Assembly: GCA_910589135.1 (NCBI GenBank)
Contig: CAJUSL010000006.1
Span: forward strand, 1 to 48,231
Direction: 5' to 3'
Source: an uncultured Eggerthellaceae bacterium
Lineage (GTDB): Bacteria > Actinomycetota > Coriobacteriia > Coriobacteriales > Eggerthellaceae
Length of the DNA: 48,231 bases
The notes under the pieces are model-generated. The model was not told where the DNA came from and made no database searches. It saw nothing but the letters and a program-made list of their open reading frames with translations. Each line of letters starts with the position of its first letter. Position 1 is the stretch's first letter. The translations under genes and the position numbers were made by a program. Of the stretch, positions 38,673-47,255 are shown piece after piece.

Positions 38673-40067
38673 TTGTTCGTAGACAAGGTTCACATATTCG
38701 TCCGAGGCGGCGACGGAGGGGCGGGATGCATGTCGTTCCGCCGCGAGGCGCACGTGCCGAAGGGCGGCCCCGACGGGGGAGACGGAGGGCATGGCGGCGA
38801 CGTCGTGCTCAAGGCGGACGCCTCGGTGTCCTCGCTTGTCGACTACCGCTTCAAGCACCACTTCAAGGCCCAGCGCGGAACGCACGGCAAGGGGTCGAAG
38901 ATGCACGGCGCGCGCGGGGAGGACCTTGTGCTGCGGGTGCCCGTCGGCACCGTGGTGCGCGAGTTCGACGAGGCTGCCAAGCAGCCGGGCGAGCTGATCG
39001 CCGACCTCGCCCACGACGGGGAGGCGATCACCGTGGCCGACGGCGGCATGGGCGGCCGGGGCAACACGCATTTCGTGACGTCCACCAGACGCGCTCCCGC
39101 GTTCGCCGAGCTTGGCGAGCCTGCCCAGGAATGCTGGGTCGAGCTGGAGATGAAGCTCTTGGCGGACGCGGCGCTCGTCGGCATGCCATCCGCCGGCAAG
39201 TCGTCACTCATCTCGCGCATGAGCGCGGCCAAGCCCAAGATCGCCGACTATCCCTTCACCACCCTCGTTCCCAACCTGGGCGTGGCCGTCAGCGGCGACG
39301 ACAGCTTCGTGATCGCCGACGTGCCCGGCCTCATCGAAGGCGCGCACGAAGGGCGCGGCCTGGGACACGAGTTCCTGCGCCACATCGAGCGTACGGCCGT
39401 CATCGTGCAGGTGGTCGACCTGACGGGCGACTACGAAGGGCGCGACCCGCTCGACGACTACGAGACGATCAAGCGCGAACTCGGGCTGTATGCGCACGAG
39501 CTGGTCGACCGGCCGCGCATCGTGGTGGCCAACAAGGCCGACGCGCCTGGAACCGACGAGGCATTCGAGCGGCTTGCGCGGCGCGTGCGCGAGGATTCGG
39601 TCGCGGCCGCCGGCGGCGACGAGTTCGCGGACAGCCCCATCGACCCCAAGCTGTGCAGGACCAGCGCACTCACGGGAAGCGGCGTCGAGGCGCTGAAGGG
39701 CGCGATCGCCACCAAGGTGCGACTGCTGCGCGAAGAAGCGCGCGAGAAGGCCGCCTCCGAGGCGCGCTACGACCAGGTGTGGCAGCACCGCCGCGACGAG
39801 CGCAACGCCGCCTTCGACGTCTTCGAGGAAGAGCCCGGCACGTTCCGGGTCGCCGGGCGCCAGGTCGAGCGCATGGTCGTGCAGACCGACTGGGAGAACG
39901 AGGAGGCGCTGCTGTTCCTGCAGCACCGCCTGAGGCGCCTTGGCGTCGACGACGCCCTGCGCGAGGCGGGGGCACGCAACGGGGACGAGATACGCATCTC
40001 CGGCCGCGCGTTCGACTACGAGGCGGCGGACGACGACGAAGACGTCTACCGGGAGCTCGACCTGTAG
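38673..40067 (+). CDS. obg: Obg family GTPase (ribosome assembly)
   Basis: 464 residues from a TTG start at 38673, chosen because AAGAAGG is six bases upstream and the product then begins MFVDKVHIFVRGGDGG like other Obg proteins; a longer TTG start (38655) would lie in the terminator T-run. The glycine-rich Obg fold covers 1-158. The G domain has the P-loop GMPSAGKSS at about 170, DYPFTTLVPNLG, DVPGLIEGAHEGRGLGHEFL and NKAD. The C-terminal OCT domain follows (about 365-440). Obg helps 50S maturation and responds to ppGpp, which is of note given the alarmone synthetase at 20771. The proB ATG directly abuts the stop codon. Confidence 0.95.
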   Translation: MFVDKVHIFVRGGDGGAGCMSFRREAHVPKGGPDGGDGGHGGDVVLKADASVSSLVDYRFKHHFKAQRGTHGKGSKMHGARGEDLVLRVPVGTVVREFDEAAKQPGELIADLAHDGEAITVADGGMGGRGNTHFVTSTRRAPAFAELGEPAQECWVELEMKLLADAALVGMPSAGKSSLISRMSAAKPKIADYPFTTLVPNLGVAVSGDDSFVIADVPGLIEGAHEGRGLGHEFLRHIERTAVIVQVVDLTGDYEGRDPLDDYETIKRELGLYAHELVDRPRIVVANKADAPGTDEAFERLARRVREDSVAAAGGDEFADSPIDPKLCRTSALTGSGVEALKGAIATKVRLLREEAREKAASEARYDQVWQHRRDERNAAFDVFEEEPGTFRVAGRQVERMVVQTDWENEEALLFLQHRLRRLGVDDALREAGARNGDEIRISGRAFDYEAADDDEDVYRELDL

Positions 40068-41198
40068 ATGGGCGCCTCCGTGGAAAGAAAGAGGCTCGTG
40101 GTCAAGATAGGCTCGTCGACGCTCACCACGTCCGACAGCTCCATCGACCACGCCTACCTGCGCGACCTGTCGCAGCAGCTTGCGGCGTTGAAGGGCGACG
40201 GCTGGCAGGTCGTCGTGGTGTCGTCGGGCGCCATCGCCTGCGGGCTTGGCAGGCTCGGGATAGACGTGCGCCCCTCCGACATGCCCACGCTGCAGGCGGC
40301 GGCGTCGGTTGGGCAGAGCGAGCTGGCGGGAGCCTACGCCGAATCCTTCGACGAATACGGCATCGCCACGTCGCTGGTGCTGCTGACCAGGCGCGACACC
40401 GCAGACCGCGAGTCGTACCTGCATGCCCGCGACACCTTCGACAGGCTGCTCGAGCTGGGAGTGGTTCCCGTCGTGAACGAGAACGACACGGTGTCGGTCG
40501 AGCAGATACGCTTCGGCGACAACGACAGCCTCGCCGCGCTGGTCGCCTGTCTCGTGGACGCCACGCTGCTGGTGATCGCCTCCGACATCGACGGGCTCTA
40601 CGACGCCAACCCCGCGAAGGACGCCGGCGCCCGGCTCATTCCCAAGGTGGCCGCCATCGGCCCCGACATCATTGCGGTCGCCGGAGGGGCCGGAAGCGTC
40701 GCGGGCTCGGGCGGCATGCTCACCAAGGTGCGTGCGGCGCGCGTCATGATGGCCGCCGGCATCCCCATGGCCATCGTCAACGGGAAGAGGCCGCATGCCA
40801 TCGCCGACGCGGCCGAGGGCCGCTGCCCTGGCACCATGTTCTCATGCAGCGAGCGCCCGCACACGATAACGCCCAAGAAGCTGTGGCTGGCGCTCGGCGA
40901 CAGCTCGCGCGGCAGCCTCGTCGTCGACGAGGGTGCCAAAGGCGCGCTCCTGCGCCGCGGCAGCTCCCTGCTCGCGGTGGGGGTCAGCGAGGTCAAGGGC
41001 GGCTTCGACGTGGACGACATCGTCGACATCGAGGACGTGCGCGGGTTCGTGATCGGCCGCGGCAAGGTCTCGGCGGGAAGCGACGAGATCGCGCTCGCGA
41101 AGGGGAGGACCAGCGAGGAGTTGGCGGCGAACCGGCTGCTCTCGTATCTGGCGGAGCGTCCGGTCGTGCACCGCGACGACTTGATCGTGTTCGAATGA
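40068..41198 (+). CDS. proB: Glutamate 5-kinase
   Basis: 376 residues; first step of proline synthesis. Amino-acid kinase fold with RLVVKIGSSTLTT, VVVVSSGAIACGLGRLG, NENDTVSVEQIRFGDNDSLA and GSGGMLTKVRAARVM. A C-terminal PUA domain (about 280-360) contains RGSSLLAVGVSEVKG and is usual for bacterial ProB. The start follows the obg stop without spacing. proA follows after 41 bases. Confidence 0.96.
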   Translation: MGASVERKRLVVKIGSSTLTTSDSSIDHAYLRDLSQQLAALKGDGWQVVVVSSGAIACGLGRLGIDVRPSDMPTLQAAASVGQSELAGAYAESFDEYGIATSLVLLTRRDTADRESYLHARDTFDRLLELGVVPVVNENDTVSVEQIRFGDNDSLAALVACLVDATLLVIASDIDGLYDANPAKDAGARLIPKVAAIGPDIIAVAGGAGSVAGSGGMLTKVRAARVMMAAGIPMAIVNGKRPHAIADAAEGRCPGTMFSCSERPHTITPKKLWLALGDSSRGSLVVDEGAKGALLRRGSSLLAVGVSEVKGGFDVDDIVDIEDVRGFVIGRGKVSAGSDEIALAKGRTSEELAANRLLSYLAERPVVHRDDLIVFE

Positions 41199-41239
41199 CG
41201 GCCGCGGCCGCGCGCCGCGCCATGATGTAAGGAGCATCG

Positions 41240-42523
41240 ATGGACGACATCCTGCGGAATCGGATCGAAGGCATCGCGAAGGCGGCGAAGCAGGCCTCGG
41301 CGCAGCTTGCCCTGAAGGACGGTGCCGAGCGCAACGCGGCCCTGACCGCCATGGCGGGCGCGCTGCGCAGCGACAAGGACGCCATCCTTGCGGCGAACGC
41401 GCAGGACATGCACGCCGCCAAGGAGGCGGGCGTGAGCGAATCGCTGCTGGACCGCCTGATGCTCGACGAGGGACGCATCGAGGACATCGCGGCGGCCCTG
41501 GAGGACCTCGTCGGGCTGCCCGACCCGGTGGGCGTCGTGCAGATGGAGCGCATGCTTCCCAACGGCATCGAGCTGCGGCGCATGTCCGTCCCGCTCGGGG
41601 TCGTGGCCATGGTGTACGAGGCGCGCCCCAACGTCACGGCCGACGCCGCCGGCATCTGCATCAAGTCGGGCAATGCGTGCATCCTGCGGGGAGGAAGCCT
41701 CGCCGCGAAGTCGAACGAGGCCATCGCGTGCGTGCTCGCCGCAGCGGCGACTTCCGCCGGCATGCCCGAGAACTCCATCTGCGCCGTCACCACGACGGAC
41801 CGTGCCGCAACCGACGTGCTCATGTCCCTGCGCGGCATCGTCGACGTGCTCATACCGCGCGGCGGGGCCGGGCTCATCAGCCACTGCGTCGAGCATTCCA
41901 CCGTGCCGGTGATCGAGACGGGCACGGGCAACTGCCACGTGTACGTGCACGAAGCCTGCGACATGGAGAAGGCGCTCGCCATCGTCGAGAACGCGAAGTG
42001 CCGCCGCTATGGCGTGTGCAACGCCGCCGAGACGCTGCTGGTCGACGCGTCGGCGGCGGACGCCTTCCTTCCCGAGGCGCTGCGCTTGCTCGCTTCCCAC
42101 GGCGTCGTCGTTCATGCCGACGGGCGCGCCCTGGCCATAGCCCGCGCCGCGGGGCTCGACGACGCCCTGCTTGCGGCCGCTTCCGAAGAAGACTGGGCGA
42201 CCGAATACCTTGCGCCCGAGATCGCGGTAAAGTGCGTGGAGGGCGTCAAGGAGGCCGTCGAGCACGTGAACCGCTACGGCACCCGGCATTCGGAGGCGAT
42301 CGTGACCGAGGACGCCCAGGCCGCGGACGCCTTCTGCAAGGGCGTGGACGCGGCGGCGGTGTACGTGAACGCGTCGACCGCCTTCACCGACGGCGGCCAG
42401 TTCGGGCTGGGGGCCGAGATCGGCATCTCCACCCAGAAGCTGCATGCGCGCGGCCCCTTCGCTCTGGACGCCCTGACCTCCTACAAATACGTGCTACGCG
42501 GCGACGGGCAGGTTCGGCCGTAG
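41240..42523 (+). CDS. proA: Glutamate-5-semialdehyde dehydrogenase
   Basis: 427 residues; reduces glutamyl-5-phosphate to the semialdehyde with NADPH. Family segments: PLGVVAMVYEARPNVTADAA, CIKSGNACILRGG, IPRGGAGLISHC and the catalytic Cys in RYGVCNAAETLLVD, then NASTAFTDGGQFGLGAEIGI near the C terminus. AAGGAG lies before ATG 41240. Next to proB as in many bacteria; proC is not in the window. Confidence 0.97.
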   Translation: MDDILRNRIEGIAKAAKQASAQLALKDGAERNAALTAMAGALRSDKDAILAANAQDMHAAKEAGVSESLLDRLMLDEGRIEDIAAALEDLVGLPDPVGVVQMERMLPNGIELRRMSVPLGVVAMVYEARPNVTADAAGICIKSGNACILRGGSLAAKSNEAIACVLAAAATSAGMPENSICAVTTTDRAATDVLMSLRGIVDVLIPRGGAGLISHCVEHSTVPVIETGTGNCHVYVHEACDMEKALAIVENAKCRRYGVCNAAETLLVDASAADAFLPEALRLLASHGVVVHADGRALAIARAAGLDDALLAAASEEDWATEYLAPEIAVKCVEGVKEAVEHVNRYGTRHSEAIVTEDAQAADAFCKGVDAAAVYVNASTAFTDGGQFGLGAEIGISTQKLHARGPFALDALTSYKYVLRGDGQVRP

Positions 42524-42524
42524 G

Positions 42525-43244
42525 ATGGACGCCACGACCGTGCCGGGCGCCTGCCTGGCGGCAGGACAGGGCTCCTGTGCATCCGCCGACGAAGGGCTCG
42601 AGGCGATCGCGTCGCTTGCGCAAGGCGCGGGCGCGTTCAACCTCGGCGTGTTCGGCGGCACCTTCGACCCCATCCATCAGGGACACCTTGCCTGCGCCGA
42701 GATGGCGCGCGACGCATGCGGGCTCGACCGCGTGCTGTTCGTGGTGGCCCCTCGTCCCTGGATGAAGCAGCAGCAGCGCCTCGCCGATGCGGGCATGCGG
42801 CTCGAGATGTGCCGCCTGGCGGTCGCGGGCAACCCGGCCTTCGAGGCCAGCTCGCTCGAGCTGGAAAGGCCGGGGGTGACCTACACGTCCGACACGCTGC
42901 GCATCCTGCGCGGCGTGCTGCCTGGTTCGGTCCGGCTGTTCTTCGTCATCGGCGCCGACTCGCTCGAGACGCTGCCCGGCTGGCGCGACGCCGATGCCTT
43001 GGCGTCGCTGGCAACGTTCGTGTGCGTCGCGAGGCCGGGGCGCCCCGACGACGAGCGGCTGCTCGAGCGCGCCCGCGCCCGCGGGTTTCGCGTGGAATGG
43101 GTGGACGCCCCGCTTTTGGACATCTCGTCGAGCGAGGTGCGCAGGCGCGTGAGCGAAGGAAAGTCCGTCCGCTACCTCGTGCCCGACGCCGTTTTGGACC
43201 GCATCGAGGAGGACGGACTGTACGCAGGAGGCGAAGATGGCTGA
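42525..43244 (+). CDS. nadD: Nicotinate-nucleotide adenylyltransferase
   Basis: 239 residues; makes nicotinic acid adenine dinucleotide for NAD synthesis. Core motifs are GVFGGTFDPIHQGHL (HxGH nucleotide site), FVIGADSLETLPGW and the ISSSEVRRR loop. About 37 residues precede the core strand, longer than usual, with no feature; the ATG at 42525 lies one base after the proA stop, so translational coupling sets the start. The last eight bases overlap the next gene. Confidence 0.93.
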   Translation: MDATTVPGACLAAGQGSCASADEGLEAIASLAQGAGAFNLGVFGGTFDPIHQGHLACAEMARDACGLDRVLFVVAPRPWMKQQQRLADAGMRLEMCRLAVAGNPAFEASSLELERPGVTYTSDTLRILRGVLPGSVRLFFVIGADSLETLPGWRDADALASLATFVCVARPGRPDDERLLERARARGFRVEWVDAPLLDISSSEVRRRVSEGKSVRYLVPDAVLDRIEEDGLYAGGEDG

Positions 43245-43881
43245 CGTGCTCGGCGACGAGTTCTACGGGCAGATGCTCGCCCGACTGGAGGAGCGCGTCT
43301 CTCCCAGGCGGCTGCAGCATATCCTGGGCGTCGCCGACACGGCGAAGAGCCTGGCGCAGACGTACGGGCTCGACGAAGGGAAGGCTCGCCTTGCAGGCCT
43401 TCTGCACGATTGGGACAAGGGGCTCGACGACGAGGCGGCACGCCAGCGCGTGCGCGACCTGGGAATAGAGCAGCAGGTGGGCCCGTGGGTGGTCGAGCAC
43501 CTTCCGCAGGTCCTGCACGGGCCCACGGCGGCGGTCGCCCTCTCGCGCGAGCATCCGGAGATTCCCGGCGACGTGGTGCAGGCGATATACCGACACACCA
43601 CCGCGGCATCCGACATGGCTCCGCTCGACATGGTCGTCTACGTGGCCGACGCGATAGAGCCCGGCCGCGACTTCGAAGGACTGGGCGATCTGCGCTCCGC
43701 CGTCGGGCGCGTCCCGCTCGACGGCTTGTTCTTCGAGGTCTACAAGTTCTGGACGATCTCGCTGATCGGGCGCGATCGCGTGGTGCACCCTGATACCATG
43801 TCCATATGGAACGCCTACGCCGCTTCGCGCGCGGAGGCGAAAAGGCACAAAACGAAGAAAGCGAAAAGGCGGGAACGATGA
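43237..43881 (+). CDS. yqeK: YqeK-like HD-domain hydrolase
   Basis: 214 residues. The HD superfamily metal motif is spread over RRLQHILGVADTAKSLA, LAGLLHDWDKG, a middle His pair (EHLPQVLHGP) and MVVYVADAIEPGRDF. Members of this group hydrolyse diadenosine tetraphosphate (symmetrical Ap4A hydrolases) and regularly sit next to nadD and rsfS, as here. A basic C-terminal tail (AEAKRHKTKKAKRRER) is unusual. Overlaps nadD by eight bases and rsfS by four. Confidence 0.9.
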   Translation: MADVLGDEFYGQMLARLEERVSPRRLQHILGVADTAKSLAQTYGLDEGKARLAGLLHDWDKGLDDEAARQRVRDLGIEQQVGPWVVEHLPQVLHGPTAAVALSREHPEIPGDVVQAIYRHTTAASDMAPLDMVVYVADAIEPGRDFEGLGDLRSAVGRVPLDGLFFEVYKFWTISLIGRDRVVHPDTMSIWNAYAASRAEAKRHKTKKAKRRER

Positions 43882-44333
43882 CAGAAACGCTTGAGACGTC
43901 GCGCGCTGCGGCGATTTGTGCGGCCAGGGCGGCCGACGGCAAGAAGGCGACCGACATCATGGTCCAGGAGGTGCACGACCTGATCGGGGTGACCGACTAC
44001 TTCGTCATCGCGACGGCCTCCAACCCCAGGCAGGTCGATGCGATCGTGGACGCGGTCGAGGACGACCTGCGCGAAAAGTGCCTGATGAAGCCCATCAACC
44101 GTGAGATGTCCACCGACGGCTCGTGGTCGCTCCTCGACTACGGCTGCGTCGTCGTCCACGTCTTCCAGCCCGATGCGCGCGACTACTACATGCTCGAGCA
44201 GCTGTGGAACGACGCCCCCGTCATCGATCTGGCGGCCGAGGAGGGCTTCGAGAATCTGGAGTACTCCGACCGCATCGCGAAGATCATAGAGGGCGCCGCC
44301 TCGCACGGCGCCGAGACTGAACCCAGCGAATAG
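43878..44333 (+). CDS. rsfS: Ribosome silencing factor RsfS
   Basis: 151 residues from ATG 43878, which shares ATGA with the yqeK stop. Motifs of the family: KKATDIMVQEVHDL, TDYFVIATASNPRQVDAIVD, SWSLLDYGCVVVHVFQPDAR and YMLEQLWNDAPVIDL. RsfS binds L14 and blocks subunit joining in starvation. The C terminus extends about 30 residues past the usual end, acidic and of unknown role. It ends the obg-to-rsfS run. Confidence 0.94.
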   Translation: MTETLETSRAAAICAARAADGKKATDIMVQEVHDLIGVTDYFVIATASNPRQVDAIVDAVEDDLREKCLMKPINREMSTDGSWSLLDYGCVVVHVFQPDARDYYMLEQLWNDAPVIDLAAEEGFENLEYSDRIAKIIEGAASHGAETEPSE

Positions 44334-44409
44334 GGTTTTATCCATACCAACCGAATAGGTTCGCCCGCTCGGAGGGCACGATGCGGCATGCGGGGCGCGG
44401 TGCGAGGTT

Positions 44410-44438
44410 TTGCATCGCGCCCTCGTTGTGCATAGCAT
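44410..44438 (+). promoter_or_regulatory. Possible promoter of the BTAD regulator
   Basis: TTGCAT (44410-44415) and TAGCAT (44433-44438) are 17 bases apart, 38 bases before the regulator start. Both are partial matches only. The 143-base gap holds no other feature I can support. Confidence 0.35.
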
Positions 44439-44476
44439 GCTCCGAATCCGACGTTTTGGGAGACGGGAGTCGTGCG

Positions 44477-47119
44477 ATGCCGACATTCATCGAGAAATGC
44501 TGCTGCAGGGGCAAGCGCCCGGCCGGGGTGGTGGGGCTGCGCCACAACCTCAGGCCCGACGTGACGGGCGCGCTTCTGCGCGACAGGCGCGTGCCGAGGT
44601 TCCTCGTCGCGCCCACGGGGTATGGGAAGAGCGCCTGCGCCTACGAGTATGCGCAGGTGGTCTTCGGGTTCGAGGGGGTGTTCTGGGTTCGGTGCGATTC
44701 GCCGTGCTTCATCCGCGACCTCGACAACGGCACGCTGGCCGACCAGGTCCTGCGGGTGGACGCCGCGCCGAAGCTGGTGGTGCTCGACGACGTGCCCCAT
44801 CTCGACACCGCGCGGGCCGAGGCGCTCGACGGCTTCCTGCACAGGATGCTCGACGAGGACTGCGAGGTCGTCGTCGCCTGCGTGCCGTCGGTCGACGCGG
44901 TCTCGTCCAGGCACCTCGACAAGATTCTCATGGACGGCAACGCGCTCCTGCTTTCCGACGACGAGGTGGAGGTCGAGCGGATGCGCGGCAACATCTCCAG
45001 GAGCGAGGCGGACGGGATGAAGCCGTCGGGGCGCGCCGCGTGCCTGGTGTGGGACGAGAGGGGAGTCGAGGCCATCGTGCGAGGGCTTGCCTGCGAGGAG
45101 CTGCCGGGCGAGCTCGAGCTGGTTGTCTTCTGCATGCTGGCGCTCTCCTGCGGCCGCGTGGGCGACCTTTCGGCCATGGTGCCGGACGCGCGCCTGGCGG
45201 AGGACGTCGCCTATCTCGCCTCCATGTTCCCCTACCTTGGAATCGACCTCGACGCGGGGACGTTCGAGTGCGTCGACGTCGCGCCGGGCGCCCTGGTTTC
45301 GCTTTCGAGGATGTCGCCCGCCGTCCTCGCCCGGTCCTCGCTGCAGGGAGAGCGCGAAGGCTTCTGCTTCGCCGTGGCCGACCTCTTGTGCCGTGGAGGG
45401 AAGGAGCGCAGGGCGACGGAGTTCCTGGCGGTTTGCGCGGACAAGGCGTCCTCGTCGAGGTGGGCGGCGCGCCACGGATGGTCCCTGCTGTCGGAATGCC
45501 TCGCCCTTCCCGTCGTGCGCCTGACCGAGGGCGCGAAGGCACCCGATGGACCGACGGGCTGCGCCTTGGCGGCACAGAGGGCGTGGGCGTGCGCCATGCT
45601 CGGGGACCGGGAAGGGGCCGAGAGGGCCGCCCGGCGCGTGCTGCGCTCCTCCGCGTCCGGCTGGCGCGACGTGGCGGCAGCGGCCCTGTCCCGGCGCGTG
45701 CTGCCCGGCGCCTGCGAAGACGACATCCTGCGGGACGTCGAGTCCGCCCTGCGGCTTCGCGACGCGTCCGGCGACGGCGGCGCGCCGGACGCCGAGGGCG
45801 CGGACGCGCTGTTCGACTGGGAGTGCCTGCTGCGCCTCGAACGCGCGCGCCACGATGGGCAACGCGGCTGGGCGGACGCGTTCGCCGCCGCATGCGAGGA
45901 GGCGGTGGCGGGGCATGCCGCGGCCGCGCGGCGCCGATGCGCGCTGCTGGTGGCGGGGTCGTGGTTCGTCGAGGCATGCGCTCTTGCGAAGGGTTCGTCG
46001 ACGCCGGAGCAGCCCGAGGCGGCCGGCTGCGAGGGGCTCTCCCCGGTGGTGTCGCGCCTCTCCGGGATGCTGGCCTCGCCGCATCTGCGGCAAGCGCCGT
46101 CGTGGCCCGAGTGCGTTGCCGTCAACGCGCTGCAGTCCGCCTCCGAGGCGTGGCCGTTCGCCTTCGACCAAGGCGTGGCGCCCAAGGCGGTCGCGGCGTC
46201 CCGGGCCCGCGCCACGGCGCTGCTCGTCCAAGCCGAGGAGCATCGCCGCAAAACGAGCGAGAGGGAGTCGGCCAAGGGCGAGTTCCAGCTGACGCACGAA
46301 GACCCCTTCCGTGCGGACGCGCAGCCTGCGGCGAAGGTGGCGGCCTTGCGGGTGGCGACGCCCTCGCTCGTGCTTTCGCTGTTCGGAGGCCTCGAGGCAT
46401 GGGTCGGCGCCGACGGATCGGACATCCGCCAGGTGAGGCGGCGCAACGCGAAGATAGTCCTGGCGCTTCTGGCCATGAACCGAGGACGCGAGGTGACAAA
46501 GGAGAGGCTGGCCGCGACGATCTGGCCAGATGCGAGCCCATCGTGCAGCCGCCAGAACCTTTACGTGGTGTGGGCGTACCTCAAGAAGGTGCTCAAGGTG
46601 GGCTCCTCGTGCCCGTACCTCGTGAGCACGCAGACGGGCTACAAGCTCGACGCCCGCTACGTCGGCTCGGACGTCGAGGAGTTCGACGAGCTGTGCAAGG
46701 GGCTGCTGTTCGGCCGCGACGACAGGGACTCGTGGGAGGAGCTCTACGAGAAGGTGAGCGTCGACTTCGCCGAGGACCTGCTGCCGGAGGTCACGGGAAA
46801 CGACTGCGTCGACGCGATGCGGTCCCGCTACCGCACCCAGCTGGTCGACGGCCTCGTCGAGGCGTCGTCGCGCCTCGGCCGCGAGGGCGAGACGCGGGGA
46901 TCCGTCTGGTTCGCGCGCGAGGCGCTCAGGCGCGACTGCACGCGGGAGGACGCCTACATCGCCATGATGGAGGCGCAGATCGCCTCCAGCCAGCGCGGCG
47001 CGGCGATCGACACCTACTTCGAGTGCAGGAGGTTTCTCGGCGAACACCTCGGAATCGACCCGTCCCGGCGCGTGGTCGAGCTCTACCGGTCCGTGATAGA
47101 GGCGGAGGAGCCGTTCTAG
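44477..47119 (+). CDS. P-loop ATPase / BTAD transcriptional regulator (SARP type, reversed order)
   Basis: 880 residues from ATG 44477 (GGGAG upstream). N-terminal STAND/MalT-like ATPase: Walker A in APTGYGKSA (about 45-53), Walker B KLVVLDDVP (about 99-107). A long, Ala/Arg-rich helical middle (about 300-600) probably forms repeat helices. The C terminus carries an OmpR-type winged helix (about 632-725: VRRRNAKIVLALLAMNRGRE, LAATIWPD, VVWAYLKKVLK, VSTQTGYKL) and a bacterial transcriptional activation domain (BTAD, about 730-878, ending LGEHLGIDPSRRVVELY). In AfsR-like SARPs the DNA-binding part comes first; here it is last. The target genes are unknown; a large palindrome follows the gene. 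Confidence 0.85.
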   Translation: MPTFIEKCCCRGKRPAGVVGLRHNLRPDVTGALLRDRRVPRFLVAPTGYGKSACAYEYAQVVFGFEGVFWVRCDSPCFIRDLDNGTLADQVLRVDAAPKLVVLDDVPHLDTARAEALDGFLHRMLDEDCEVVVACVPSVDAVSSRHLDKILMDGNALLLSDDEVEVERMRGNISRSEADGMKPSGRAACLVWDERGVEAIVRGLACEELPGELELVVFCMLALSCGRVGDLSAMVPDARLAEDVAYLASMFPYLGIDLDAGTFECVDVAPGALVSLSRMSPAVLARSSLQGEREGFCFAVADLLCRGGKERRATEFLAVCADKASSSRWAARHGWSLLSECLALPVVRLTEGAKAPDGPTGCALAAQRAWACAMLGDREGAERAARRVLRSSASGWRDVAAAALSRRVLPGACEDDILRDVESALRLRDASGDGGAPDAEGADALFDWECLLRLERARHDGQRGWADAFAAACEEAVAGHAAAARRRCALLVAGSWFVEACALAKGSSTPEQPEAAGCEGLSPVVSRLSGMLASPHLRQAPSWPECVAVNALQSASEAWPFAFDQGVAPKAVAASRARATALLVQAEEHRRKTSERESAKGEFQLTHEDPFRADAQPAAKVAALRVATPSLVLSLFGGLEAWVGADGSDIRQVRRRNAKIVLALLAMNRGREVTKERLAATIWPDASPSCSRQNLYVVWAYLKKVLKVGSSCPYLVSTQTGYKLDARYVGSDVEEFDELCKGLLFGRDDRDSWEELYEKVSVDFAEDLLPEVTGNDCVDAMRSRYRTQLVDGLVEASSRLGREGETRGSVWFAREALRRDCTREDAYIAMMEAQIASSQRGAAIDTYFECRRFLGEHLGIDPSRRVVELYRSVIEAEEPF

Positions 47120-47157
47120 CCCGCCGGCGCCGGCGGGTTTGCGCGCCGGCGGCGCGC
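47120..47157 (+). terminator. Palindromic terminator after the BTAD regulator
   Basis: CCCGCCGGCGCCGGCGGG (47120-47137) is a perfect 18-base palindrome starting right after the stop codon and followed by TTT. A second stem, GCGCGCC-GGC-GGCGCGC (47141-47157), comes straight after. The short T-run makes efficiency uncertain. Confidence 0.6.
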
Positions 47158-47201
47158 TGTGGCTTCTTTGTATGCGCGCGCATGCGGGGTATGTCGTGTA
47201 T

Positions 47202-47207
47202 TAGAAT
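47202..47207 (+). promoter_or_regulatory. Candidate -10 box of secA
   Basis: TAGAAT lies 48 bases before the secA start in a locally AT-richer patch (TGTATTAGAATGTC). No clear -35 at the right distance. Confidence 0.4.
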
Positions 47208-47255
47208 GTCATCTGACACCACGCACCGAGACGACTCGACGAAAGACGGAACAAG

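Noticed and set aside
47120..47157. Mobile-element end or REP-type repeat
   Set aside because: The palindromes are found once, directly after a stop codon, and are better read as a transcription terminator.
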